This document shows positions 1 to 11,369 of a stretch of DNA of 64,000 nt, in pieces. Source of the DNA: Adineta steineri (taxonomy: Eukaryota; Rotifera; Eurotatoria; Adinetida; Adinetidae); NCBI GenBank assembly GCA_905250115.1, contig CAJNOI010000353.1:1-64000 (forward strand), given 5' to 3'. The notes beneath the pieces are model-generated. The model did not search any database. It had not been told where the DNA came from and saw only the letters and a list, made by a program, of their open reading frames with translations. The position numbers and the translations under genes are program-made. The first letter of the stretch is position 1; the number at the start of each line of letters is the position of its first letter.

Positions 1-268
1 AGTTATTCTTACTAATTATAGGGCTATGAAACAAGTGCCGAACGATGGAGTCCTGTACAAAGTATAGAGAAAATTTTACTATCTGTTGTTTCATTACTAG
101 CTGGTAAATAGAATTGAATGTTTTATATATATAGATTTATTTATTATTGTTCTAGAACCAAATGAAGCTAGTCCAGCAAATGTTGATGCTGCAAAAATGT
201 TTCGAGAGAATCGTGAAAAATTTGATGATACAGCAAAACGAAGTGTTAGAAAAACACTTGGACTTTAA
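1..268 (+). CDS. UBE2G2: Ubiquitin-conjugating enzyme E2 G2-type, C-terminal end (partial)
   Basis: This is the last part of a UBC-fold E2 enzyme; the catalytic-cysteine half lies before the window. The exon at 22-103 reads GYETSAERWSPVQSIEKILL and continues into 156-268 (LAEPNEASPANVDAAKMF, ending KTLGL then TAA). The SAERWSPV / VEKILLSVVS / AEPN...ANVDA pattern is the signature C-terminal half of UBE2G2/Ubc7, the E2 of endoplasmic-reticulum-associated degradation, which works with gp78/HRD1-type ligases. Introns have GT/AG ends, with the acceptor AG at 20-21 and an intron at 104-155. The METTL17 start codon follows only 104 nt after the stop. Family assignment is by recognition of the conserved C-terminal block; UBE2G1 is the main alternative, but the ending fits G2 better. 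Confidence 0.88.
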
Positions 269-336
269 TTAATATTTTCTCTAACATTCTCTCTTTTTTT
301 TTTTGTTGATCTTCAATTTTTTTTTCTTTTATTTAC

Positions 337-338
337 AG
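337..338 (+). promoter_or_regulatory. Unpaired 3' splice site upstream of METTL17 (candidate trans-splice acceptor)
   Basis: A long T-rich tract ending TTTATTTACAG lies between the UBE2G2 stop (268) and the METTL17 ATG (373). I see no good 5' splice site between the two genes to pair with it. It is the configuration expected for spliced-leader addition to a downstream cistron; it could also be a weakly paired 5'UTR intron. Confidence 0.5.
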
Positions 339-372
339 TAAAATTTGCAATAGACAATATGTCTTTTAGATA

Positions 373-3089
373 ATGCTATCTCGAAATTATTTTCCAATAA
401 TTAATTATTTCTCACGTCGTGTGAGTTATTTCTTCGGTTTTTCCTCTTTCAAAACTATAATAAATAAACTTTTTATAGTTTGTTCAAACTCTTCCACGTA
501 ATGTTCGACTTGAACTTGATCCTGAAGTTAATGAACAATTAAAATCTGATAATCGAAAATTAGCTTTTTTCAAAGAACATAAAGGAAAATTTCATCATAA
601 AAGCGAACTACCAAAAAAACTTGAAGAAACTATTAATACAATTCTATCTGGTAAATCGATTTCTTTTTCATTATTTATAGAAATAAAAAAACTCTTGTCC
701 TTTTTCTTTAATAGATATTGAACCACAACGTTTGAAAGCTGATATAAAATTACTTGAAGATCATTTAGCCGAAAGACGTTTACCAATTGAACAACGTGAA
801 TTACAAACAATAGCACAAAATGTTATACAAAATCTAATGCAGACTGAACGTAAATTTTATTTTCGAATTTTTTGTTTTTATCTTCGTTTCTTTTAGCACC
901 AATAAATACGTTAGCTATGAGTCCTGAACAACGTGAACAATTAAATCTTGGACGACAACGTGAATTAGTAAAACGTTTAAAAACATCAATATATCATTGG
1001 CAATCATTAACGTAATATTCTATATATCAAATAATTTTATTAGTTTGTTTTATTTTAGATTCGATGAATATAAATCGAAAATATATCTAGCAACTAATTT
1101 TGCTTCACATTATGCAATGCTCGTACAAATTTTGAATGAAGTTTGTTGAATTGAATAGATTTAATTTGAAATATATTTTGAAAAATTATTTAGATTAAAC
1201 AAAGAGAACGAAATTTTCAACCTGTTCGATTATTAGATTTCGGATCAGGGACTGGTTCTGCAATGTGGTAAATATATTATTTATTACGTTTTAATTTTAA
1301 TTATTATGTAAAGGGCAGCAATGCATGTTTGGGGTAAAAAAACATTTGCTGAAATTCTTAATGTTGATAAATCACGTGAAATGAATAAACTTTCACAATT
1401 AATTCTGCAAGGTGGACAGGAAAATAAAGCACCGATGGTTAATGGTGTTGTCTACCGACAATTTATGCCACATGGACGTGAAGTATGTATATAAAATCTT
1501 TTAATATATATATATATATTTGAAAAATATCGAATAAAGTTTTTGTTTTTAAGAATGTATTTGATTTAGTTATTGCTGATCATACTTTATTTGAATTTGA
1601 AAATCGTTTTGAACGTTTAAAAGTTCTTCGATCATTATGGTATAATGTTAAACCTAATGGTTTTTTAGTAAATATTTAAAGAGAAAAAAAGGGATTTTAT
1701 GTTCTATAATAATGTCATTTTAGATTCTAGTTGAACGTGGTACTATTCATGGTTATTCAGCAATCAATGAAGCACGTGAAAATCTATTATCTGTATGTAT
1801 TGATGAAAATTCTGAACTACTTCAATAGTTAACAAACTGATAATTAGATAAGAGACGAATTTTGTATTGAATGAACAAGATTATAAAAGAATAATGTATG
1901 GAAGTGAAGTAGTAATGATATGTAGTATATATTCTCATGAGACACGTGCCTTATTATGTAAATAATAATTTGATAGTTTTTTTTCTGATCGATATCTTTC
2001 CTTTTTGTCTTTTTCATTTATACGTTTAATTTAACTTTATATAAGAAAAGAAAACGATATTGCTTCATCTTCTCTTAGCTAAAAATATTGGAGAATTATA
2101 TAATTCTTCTTACATATTAAATGACGTTTGTAATCTGATACGATAACCATTTACTAGAAGACAAAACCAAACACTATCACTATAAATCTGCTGGAAAGGA
2201 AACTGAAAAGAGATCAGTAGATGCACTATAAATTTTGTATAGACGATATCTAATGTATATATACTCATTGAATATAATGATTTCTTTTTAGCGTATTGCG
2301 GTACCTGATCAATTAACAAAAGAAAATATCGATGAAATAAATGATGAAGAATCATCAACAGAACATGATGATTCACCAGTAAAAACTCACAATTCTCCAG
2401 GACATATTTTTTCACCGGTAAATAAAATGATATGCATACTATGTAATTAGTGTGTATGAAAGATTTTCACTATATGATGAAATTTAGTGTCCACATGAGT
2501 CAGTTTGTCCAAAAAAAGAATTAAATATTCCATGTCGAATATCAACACGTTATCGACCATTACAAATATTTGATGTTAAACGAGTAAATCTTTTATTTGA
2601 TATTATTTTTTCAATTAAATTCTTTAATCTATATTTTTATCTTAGAATATACCCGATTATACAACTGGTCAAATGTCCTATATTGTCCTTAAAAAAAGTG
2701 AACGAAATCAAAATGGTAACATAAAAAGAATTTTTTTGTTTATCTACTTTTTTTAATTTTCAGACATTTATGGAACATGGCCACGTATTATTGAACCTAT
2801 TATTGATCGTAAACATCATCAGCATGTTCGTCTTTGTTGTCCAAATGGACAATATGTAAATGTACCTATATCAAAAAATAAACATGGAACGTATGTAATC
2901 TTACTATTTATTTTGAAAAACAATGTTTTATTATTTTTGGTTTTCAGTGGCCTTCATCGTTTATCACATCATGCTGAACCCGGTGATTTATTTCCGGTAA
3001 CTGGTGAAGTTATTGAAGATGAATCTACAAAAATTAAAGATGATTTAATAGTTTCTGAACGATCTAAAAGACGAGCATTTCGGACTTAA
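373..3089 (+). CDS. METTL17: Mitochondrial ribosome assembly factor METTL17 (mtRsm22 family)
   Basis: About 14 exons encode a Rsm22/METTL17 protein, a methyltransferase-fold factor of mitochondrial small-subunit assembly that carries an iron-sulfur cluster. I place the start at 373: exon 1 (373-420) encodes MLSRNYFPIINYFSRR, a basic, hydroxylated presequence-like peptide, and splices in phase 0 to 479 (FVQTLPRNVRLELDPE). The SAM-binding glycine motif is LLDFGSGTGSAMWAA (about 1229-1320). The C-terminal half holds the family's cysteine cluster, CPHESVC with a following PCR (about 2488-2550), and a later LCCPNG, consistent with the four Fe-S ligands. A ~500-nt intron (about 1795-2291) is unusually long for this gene. 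It sits 104 nt after UBE2G2 and 111 nt before ATG9, all on the + strand. Exon joins were checked by reading frame, not by transcript. Confidence 0.9.
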
Positions 3090-3155
3090 TTATCTTTTGT
3101 TAAAATAGAGATATAAAAAGAAATAATCTCTAATGTTAAGTTTTGATATTCTTTT

Positions 3156-3157
3156 AG
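3156..3157 (+). promoter_or_regulatory. Unpaired 3' splice site upstream of ATG9 (candidate trans-splice acceptor)
   Basis: The sequence TTGATATTCTTTTAG lies between the METTL17 stop (3089) and the ATG9 start (3201). There is no convincing donor in the 111-nt spacer. As at METTL17, this suggests spliced-leader trans-splicing of a downstream cistron. Confidence 0.45.
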
Positions 3158-3200
3158 ATAATTTAAAAAAAGAAACTTATATAAAGAACAGTTCTTAAAA

Positions 3201-6200
3201 ATGGATTATCGAGCTCTTGCTGGTGAAGAGAACGATGATCCAGAAGGACAAGATCCAACTTTATTACCATTTATACAATTTGATACACAAGAAGATCAAA
3301 ATAATAATGAAAAACGTATGAAAATTATTTTGTTAACGACATTTCTATATATATATATTTATTTATTTTTAAGAATCAAAATGGAGTCATCAAAAAGATC
3401 TCGATGAATTTTTCGTACGTGTATACGAATATCATCAACGACATGGATTTTTTTGTATAGTGCTTTCGGAAATATTTGGTCTTGTGTAAGTTATTGAAAT
3501 TCTAAAACAAAAAAAAACTAAGAAATATTTCCTAATAGACAATTTGTATTTATTGTATCATTTACTGTTTTAATTGTTCAATGTATTGATTATCCACTTC
3601 TATTTCGTTCAACACCGTCAGCAAGAAACATAACACATAAAATACATTTTAATGAAGTTATTCAATCACCTAAACAATGTCTTCATAAGTAAATTTTTAA
3701 TTACATAGTTATTCAATTGAATTATTTTTATTTCACTTAGTATGCATCTATTAACAAATCTATGTATAATACTTTCAATCATCTATTGGCTTTATCGTTT
3801 AACGCGTTCTCTCTATAATCTTCTTTCATATTTTAATATTCGTGCATTTTATGCTCAAGCATTAGATATTAAACCGGTAAATAAGAAGAAGGAGCAAGAA
3901 AAAAACTATTAATTTATTTCGCTATATTTAGAATGATCTATCAAATATGACTTGGCATGAAGTTCAACAACGATTATTAATAGCTCAACGAACACATCAT
4001 TTATGTATACATAAATCAAATTTAACTGAATTAGATATTCATAATCGATTATTACGCTTTAAAAATTATGAAGTTGCTTTAGTTAATAAAGGAATCTTAC
4101 CACCAAGAATACATTTACCAATCTTTGGTAATATGTAAGTTATTTATTAGCTTATATTTTTTTCCAATTACACATTATGGTTTTAGAATATCATTTACAA
4201 CCGGTTTTAAATTTAATCTACGTTTATTACTATTTTGTAAGTATTTTTAATTTATATTATGAAATAATATTAATACTGGATTATTAATATGTTTAAAATT
4301 TTTTATAAACTATCGAAAATATTATTGTGATTATCTAGGGGGTCCATATGCACCATTTGATCAACGATGGCATTTACGACAAGAATATAAAATCTATAGT
4401 CAACGTGAAAAATTATCACAACAGTAAATTCATCATTGAAATATTTATCTTTTGTAGACTGAAGAATATATTTAGACTATCAAATTTCATATTACTCTAT
4501 GGTCTAGCGAATTTACTTTTATCACCATTTATATTTATTTGGCAAGTATTGAATTTATTCTATGGTTACACCGAAGTAAATATTTATGAAATGAAATAAT
4601 TTAAAAAAAAATTAATTATGTTTTTTTTTATCTGAAAGCTTGTAAGACGTGAACCAGGTGTATTAGGTAATCGTTGTTGGAGTAATTATGGACGACTTTA
4701 TTTACGACATTTTAATGAACTTGATCATTCACTTAATCAACGTTTAAATCGTGGTTATAAACCAGCGATTAGTTATATGAATTCATTTGTTAACTATAGT
4801 ATTGTAGAATTGGCAAAGTAAAATAACAAAAAACTTAGATTTATTTTTCCTATTGAAAATTTCTACATATTTTTTTTGTTAGATTTATAAGCTTTACGAC
4901 TGGTGCTATATTAGCTGTTTTAATCTTATTAACAGTTTATGATGAAGATGTTCTTACTGTTGAACATATGCTAACAACAATAACTTGTCTTGGTGTCATT
5001 GTTGGTGTTTGTCGATCATTAATACCTGATGAAGTAAGTAAATCATGATTTATTATTCAATTATCTATTTATATTTCTATCTAGCATGCAGTCTTTGATC
5101 CTGAACAAATGTTACAACTTGTTCTTGCACAAGTTCATTATCAACCAGATTCATGGAAAGATCATGCACATACAGATTATGTTCAAGCTGAATTTGGACA
5201 AATGTTTCAATTGAAATATGTATGTTATCTTTTCTATAGATTTCAATCTATCAGAAAGAGAGTATATCTATATATCTATTTTGCTAGTAGAACTTATTAT
5301 ATGTTGTGATTAACGACGAAAATCACAGCACTTGTTGTTAATTTATTATTAATCCTACATATATGAAATTATATTGTCTTTTTTTTCTAAATTTAAGGTT
5401 TATTTTCTCGAAGAACTTCTTAGTGCATTTGTAACACCACTTATCTTATGCTTCCAATTACGTCGTAAATCTTTACAAATTATAGATTTCTTACGAAATT
5501 TTACAGTTGATGTACAAGGTGTTGGTGATGTTTGTAGTTTTGCTCAATTAGATGTAGCAAAACATGGAGATTTGAAAGTATATTTTTATATCATATTTGA
5601 CAATGAAAACTATTTGGTTTTTCTTCTTCTCTCTTTCGTCAGTGGTTTGCACCAATACGTCCAAAATCAGAGGTTAGTACTGATGGTGGAATAACTAATG
5701 ATGGCAAACTTGAATTATCATTAATGCATTTTCATCATACAAATCCAAATTGGCAAATGCCTAAAGAATGTGAAGTTTATTTAGAAAAAATTCAAGAACG
5801 AGGTTTGAATTTTTGTTTTATGAATTATTAAAATATCATTATTATTTTCTTTTTGTTTAATAATGAATAGCTGTTGAAAATATGCATGCATCATCAATAC
5901 TTCAACAATCTATGAATGAAATGCAAGATCTTCAAGCTCACAGAAGTTTTTATAGTGATCCACTATGTAAATCTTACTTCACAAAAAAAACATTTTAAAT
6001 TATTTTAAAAAATCTATTTTAGCAACAACTTCAGTAAATAATCGTTCGACAGTATCAAAAACATTGATTAATACAAGTTTCTATCCTCCACTACATACAA
6101 CTGTATCAGTTCAACCAAATACTTCAATAGTACAAAATAGTTTTCTAAATGGTGGAGTTTCAAAAGCTGATTTACCTTATCGAAGTTTAGCACAATTTGG

Positions 6201-6528
6201 TGTTCTTTCAAAGTAAAATCAATTATATTACAAAAAAAACCATACATATTTAAAATATTTTAGAATTCAAACACAAATGTTTGACACAACTGATCCACAT
6301 TCATTTATGAGTTCATTAACACCTATACAAGGTTTACCAGGTGCTGCACAATTAGATATGAATGTATCATGTTTATTTATGCATGAAGTAAAACTATTTT
6401 TTGATATCTAATTTGATTCATAACTGATTAATTTATTTCTCATTTAGTTACGACATAAATATAAACATGGTGAATATGAAGATTTAGAACATATCAGTGA
6501 AAACCAAAATGATGAATCGAAATGCTAA
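3201..6528 (+). CDS. ATG9: Autophagy-related protein 9 (ATG9 lipid scramblase)
   Basis: A gene of roughly 16 exons encoding ATG9, the multispanning membrane protein of autophagosome-seeding vesicles that scrambles phospholipids and cooperates with ATG2. Exon 1 from the ATG at 3201 gives an acidic cytosolic N terminus. It joins to an exon from about 3376 that reads KDLDEFFVRVYEYHQRHGFF, the characteristic first-helix entry of ATG9. Further recognisable blocks are the membrane helices (IFGLVQFVFIVSFTVLIVQC around 3460-3580), the DYPLLFR and ENYEVALVNKGILP regions, and the long core with FLEELLSAFVTPLILCFQLR (5401-5470) and the FTVDVQGVGDVCSFAQLDV segment (5501-5560). The tail is Ser/Thr/Asn-rich and ends ESKC. 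Intron joins keep frame throughout. Animals usually have one or two ATG9 genes; I cannot tell A from B here. Confidence 0.92.
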
Positions 6529-6884
6529 AGAATGACAACTATTCTTCGTTTTCTTCCTTTTTTTTCTTTTTTGTCTTGTGTGATAGTGTTTTCTTTTTCG
6601 ATTTTGTATATCATATGTAAATAGAACAAAAACGAAGCCAAATGCTTTGTTTATTATATCTTCCTTACCTTACATCGATAACTAATATGTATAAGATTGA
6701 TTTTCATACTTATGTCATTATGTATAGTTTCTTTTTCTCCATTTTTTTTGGTTCTTCGAGAAGAAAAAATTCACTTATATCGAGTTTGATTTTCTATTAT
6801 ATATATATAGATATTTTTTTTCTCTCTCTTTTTTTTCGTACTTTGAAAAATAGATATACGAATACGAAATGAAATTATTGAATA
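6529..6884. other. Convergent 3' intergenic spacer (ATG9 / SUGCT)
   Basis: An AT-rich, poly-T-rich stretch between two tail-to-tail genes. It contains (AT)n and T-tracts but no plausible coding sequence; the short open frames here are low-complexity. It presumably holds both 3'UTRs. Confidence 0.6.
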
Positions 6885-8692
6885 ATTTTCTCATGAATAA
6901 GTTTATCAAGTTGTTCATTTGTATAATTAAGTTCAGTTTGAAGAATAGATCGAGTATGTTCACCAAGTAATGGTGCAGCATGACGAAGCATAGAAGATTT
7001 TTCGATATTTTCAAAATTTACTGATGGACCTAAATTAATAATTTAAGAAAGAGTATTTTTCAAACTTATGAATAATTAGAAAAGTATTTTATAACTACCA
7101 ACAACACGAATGGATTTTGTTCGATTTGGATTTTTCATTTCAAGAACTTGTTTTTGAAAAGTGACCTGCATTATTTACAAATAATCATTTTTTGTTGTTA
7201 TTTTCAAAATGAACTAACTTGTTCATTTTCAAAAACACCTTTCATATCATTGATAGGACCATATGGAACTTTATTTGACTTTTGAAACAGTGCCAGCCAT
7301 TCGGTTAATGGTTTTTCCATAAATCTAAATTATTCTCAAATAATTAATTTCGATAAATAAAATAATCTTTTACTTTTTTGATAAAATAGAAATCAATTGT
7401 ACTCGATTTGTTACACGAAATTTATTACTTCTAAATAGATCATTCGTTACAAGTTCTTGTAAATTAATAATCTACATATAGAGAAGAAAATTATACTAAT
7501 TATTTTTAAAAAAATAAGTCAACATACTTTGCAAAGTTCTTTAAAAAATTGATCATTTGCAGCTGCTACAACTATTCGTTCGCCATCTTGACAGGTAAAT
7601 GCTTGATAAGGAACAATAGATGCATGAGCTGTACCATGACGTTGAGCTTCCCAACCAGCATTTAAATAATTAGCACCAATATGTGAAAGAAGAGAAAGCT
7701 TAACAAAGACAAAACATATTCTTTTTAGTATACAAATGTCTTCATATATATATTTCTACTTGAGTTTCAAGTAATGAACATTCTATTTTTGTTCCTTTTC
7801 CAATTTTTTCACGTTGATATAAAGCAGCTGTAATAGCTCCAACACTTGATAAACCAGTAGCTAAATCAATAACAGCAACACCAACTTTAACAGGTTCCTA
7901 CGCACTTTTTATTTATATATTGACAACATAATACAATTATTTGAAAAAAATAAATCATACCGAACTTCCTGTAATACTCATCATTCCACCTAATGCTTGA
8001 ATAACTAAATCATAACCTGGTCTGTTTGAATATGGTCCATGACTTCCATATCCTTATATATATATATATATAATATTTAACTATTAATAAAAATATAACT
8101 TTTTTTTTTTTTTTCAAAAAACCTGTTATTGAACAATAAATAAGCCTATCATTAATCGATCGAAGATCTTGATATTCCAAACCAAATTTTTTTAATTGTC
8201 CAGGTAAATAATTTTCAATTAAAACATCGCTTTTCTTAGCAAGCTATTATAATCATTATAGTTAATTTATTTTTTTAAACTATAGTTAAATATGAATACT
8301 TCACGAATTATTGTTTGACCTTGTTGACGACTCATATCGATAGCAATACTTCGTTTATTTCGATTAATACTTAAGAAATATGCACTTTGATCTTCAACAT
8401 AAGGCGGTCCCCATGTTCGTGTATCATCACCTTGTCCTTTAAAGTGTACATTTAACACGTATAATGAATAGAACAAATCAAAGATATTTTTTCTTTAATT
8501 ACCTGGTTTTTCAACTTTAATTACATCTGCTCCATAATCAGCTAATACCATGCTAGCAAAAGGTCCTTAATAAATCATACGATTAATCATTAAAATAAAA
8601 TATAACAATTCTACAGATTCCTTACCGGCTAAAACACGTGTTAAATCTAGAATTTTAACTCCATGTAAGGGTAGCCTATTGATCGCTGTCAT
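6885..8692 (-). CDS. SUGCT: Succinyl-CoA:glutarate CoA-transferase-like (CaiB/BaiF, class III)
   Basis: About ten short exons on the minus strand encode a class III CoA-transferase. The best family match is SUGCT (C7orf10), which moves CoA from succinyl-CoA to glutarate or hydroxymethylglutarate in mitochondria. The N terminus reads [17 protein letters not shown], then [31 protein letters not shown] and [13 protein letters not shown]. Next come YCSITGYG and [32 protein letters not shown] has the catalytic-type aspartate, followed by [19 protein letters not shown] and [13 protein letters not shown]. The C terminus is [11 protein letters not shown]...KIIQ. The start at 8692 gives [13 protein letters not shown], with no obvious mitochondrial presequence, so an upstream leader exon may be missing or the enzyme may not be mitochondrial. 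It is divergent from the gene at 9262. Confidence 0.88.
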
Positions 8693-9261
8693 AATTACAA
8701 GTTTTTTATACAAATACTTGATTATATTCGAATATGTTATCTGCCTTTTACTCTAATGGTGCACAGAATAGAGCAATCGTTTTCTTCTTTCATAACAAGA
8801 AAATGTGTGTCAGCCATTATCGGTCCTACTTCTTCTGAATAATAATATACTATAAATACTTTAAATGAGTATTAATTGAAATATGAATAACTAAATAAAA
8901 TATGATTTTATTCTAATAGTTAAGATTCGTAACTTTAATCAATATCTGATTAAAAGTAATGAATCAATCTATAACTCATCTTGACTTCACCATAATATCA
9001 AAGTTAATCGATATTTTTAATATGAAATATTTAAATTGACAATTTGCATGTCAACTAATGAACTTCGGATGTATACTATATACCGTGAAAATCATAGAAT
9101 TTTTATCTTTTTATATGTTCGTTCTTTACTTTTTTTTCTTCTTTTACGTTATATAACAAAAGAAAAAATGCCGAGAGAACAAACTCGTTGTATGCATCGG
9201 CACCGATGTTGTCTATCAATCATTTCTTTCCTTAAAAAAAAACTTAAACAAAAAAAAAGCA
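8693..9261. other. Divergent intergenic region (SUGCT / GPR180-like)
   Basis: An AT-rich spacer between two divergently transcribed genes, presumably containing both promoters. The open frame on the + strand from about 9036 overlaps the true start of the next gene in another frame and is composed of A/T runs. I see no RNA gene or repeat. Confidence 0.5.
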
Positions 9262-11268
9262 ATGAACTTTTTCTCGGTATTATTCATAATTATAGTTTAT
9301 TTATTAAATAAAATTTCAAGTAAAATCATATCTCATTCTATCGATACAAATATTGTAAGTAAATAAAAGCAAAAATATTTCATATTTTTTATTACTAATA
9401 TTTAGAGTTGGTTATATTTAACAAAATTTTATTTTCATCCAATTTATGGACATATTGATATAAATTTATATGTAAGGGTTTTGTTAAAATTTGAGTTTAT
9501 TTTTGAAAAAAAGAGAGAATGATTTCAGGTATTTGATAATATTTTCAAATTTTTTATATTAAACCAACAAGACTGGATCGAAATAAAGAATGATCTATCA
9601 AAAGTTTGTTTAAAAAAAGAATTAATACTAAAACAATCTGAAAATGAAACAAATTTATGGATATTATCATCATCTTTTACATCTACTGATCGAATATATT
9701 TTATTCTAAGTACTTGTAATTCAACTATTAATACAACTGTAAATATATAAATTTAATTTTCTTTCTCACTTTATCTTTAACTATTAATATCAAATAGAAT
9801 TTCTTTCTTACATATAAATTAATTTTAACAAATGGAAATGATTTATTTACAAAACATTTTTCTAATGATGAACAAGGTAATAAAAACACTTTAGTTTTTA
9901 CAAATTAATCTTTTTTTCTACAGGGTTACTAGAATTATTTATTGCTAGTACAATAATGTATACTATAATTTTATTAATCATTCTTAGATATATTTGTAAG
10001 TTTTTTTTTATCTGAATTTATAATGAAGAAGAAATTTCAAATATTTTTGTTTTTTATTTAGATTTATCAAAATATAAATCTTTTTTTCTAATGAAATTAT
10101 ATTGTAGTTCAATATTATGTTCATGGATATATTGTTTAATAAGTTTTATTGATACTCTTATGTTTGCTTTAACAGGATATATGGATGTATTTACATTTCG
10201 ATTATTAATATTTCTTGCTCATTTTGTTGTTTTAATTGCAGAAATATTATTTCTATTTATTTTAATACTTTGTTCAAAAGGTTATTTAATTGTAAAAATT
10301 CAATTGAGAAACAGAGTTATTACTGAAATAATATTAATTATTCTATTATATCTAAGTGTGCAGATCAGTATTCTTATTATGATGATCATAGTAAGTGAAT
10401 AAAAATTGAATTAATATTCAATGTATTTTATTTTCTTTTATTAAGTTTGTTGATCAAATATTTATTAATGAAAAAATATTTCCTATATGTGATTATATTC
10501 AAATAATTCTGTATTTATTAGTTTATATCTGGTATATTATATCTCTTTTATTTACAATTAAAAATTCTAATAAGAAATTTTATTTTTTCTATATTTTTTC
10601 TTTTTGGTAAAAAAATTATTTATTTTTCTTCTTATCTTTTTCTTATAATTTAAATAGGTTTTTAATTAATGCAATTACGATTTTATTAAATATTCTCAAT
10701 ATTTTACCAAATCCTCAAGTAACAATTTCTAAAGCAATTCAAATAAGTAACCAATGTTTAGCATATTGTATTTTTCTAGTATAGTTTATAATAAATCTAT
10801 TCAATCGAATAAAATAAAATTTTTTATTTTAGTTTATTCTTCGAAAAAAACATTTTTTCTTACAAACTAAATTAAATCAAGTAGGAAATTATTTTCTTTT
10901 ATTTTTATTTATGATTTTATAATAAAAGATTAATATAACATATGTTCATTCAATAACATCAAAATCTCATTCGAATCAAATATCAACAAGAGAAATAGTC
11001 AGTGATATTAATTCATATGAATTCACTGATTTATGTTATGATGAAGTTGTATCTTTAATTTATATATAGAAAAATACTAAATTTAATTTAACCTTTATAG
11101 AATACATGGGTATCCAGATTTCGAATACCATTTAAATCTTCTGAATCACTTCCTCGACTTGAACCACGTCGAGATGTAAAATTAAAATCTCTAGCTAAAT
11201 CATCTCAATCTTCAATGTGTATTGTTCCACGTCGTTTAGCAACACTTAATTCAAATGATCAATTTTAA
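9262..11268 (+). CDS. GPR180/TMEM145-like seven-transmembrane protein (GOST-type)
   Basis: About ten exons encode a secreted-domain plus seven-helix protein. The ATG at 9262 starts a clear signal peptide (MNFFSVLFIIIVYLLNKISS). A ~120-residue luminal domain follows, with N-glycosylation sequons (NET, NST, NTT) and FLTYKLILTNGND just before the membrane part. Seven hydrophobic segments run from about 9930 to 10860, including the loop LCSKGYLIVKIQLRNR (about 10270-10320), which resembles the conserved 'KGY/W' loop of the GPR180/TMEM145 rhodopsin-like domain. The C-terminal tail (10930-11268) is basic and Ser-rich (SLPRLEPRRDVK). GPR180 and TMEM145 are poorly characterised sorting or signalling proteins of the secretory pathway. 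I am confident of the architecture and less so of which subfamily; GPR107/108 is less likely. Confidence 0.7.
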
Positions 11269-11369
11269 ATATTGTCTATTTATTTAAACTTTTTTCATTT
11301 TTTTTTCTGTAATAAAAAACTATAAAATGAAATTAATGTTAGTTTAGTAATAAGTGATGTGTCGCAAAA

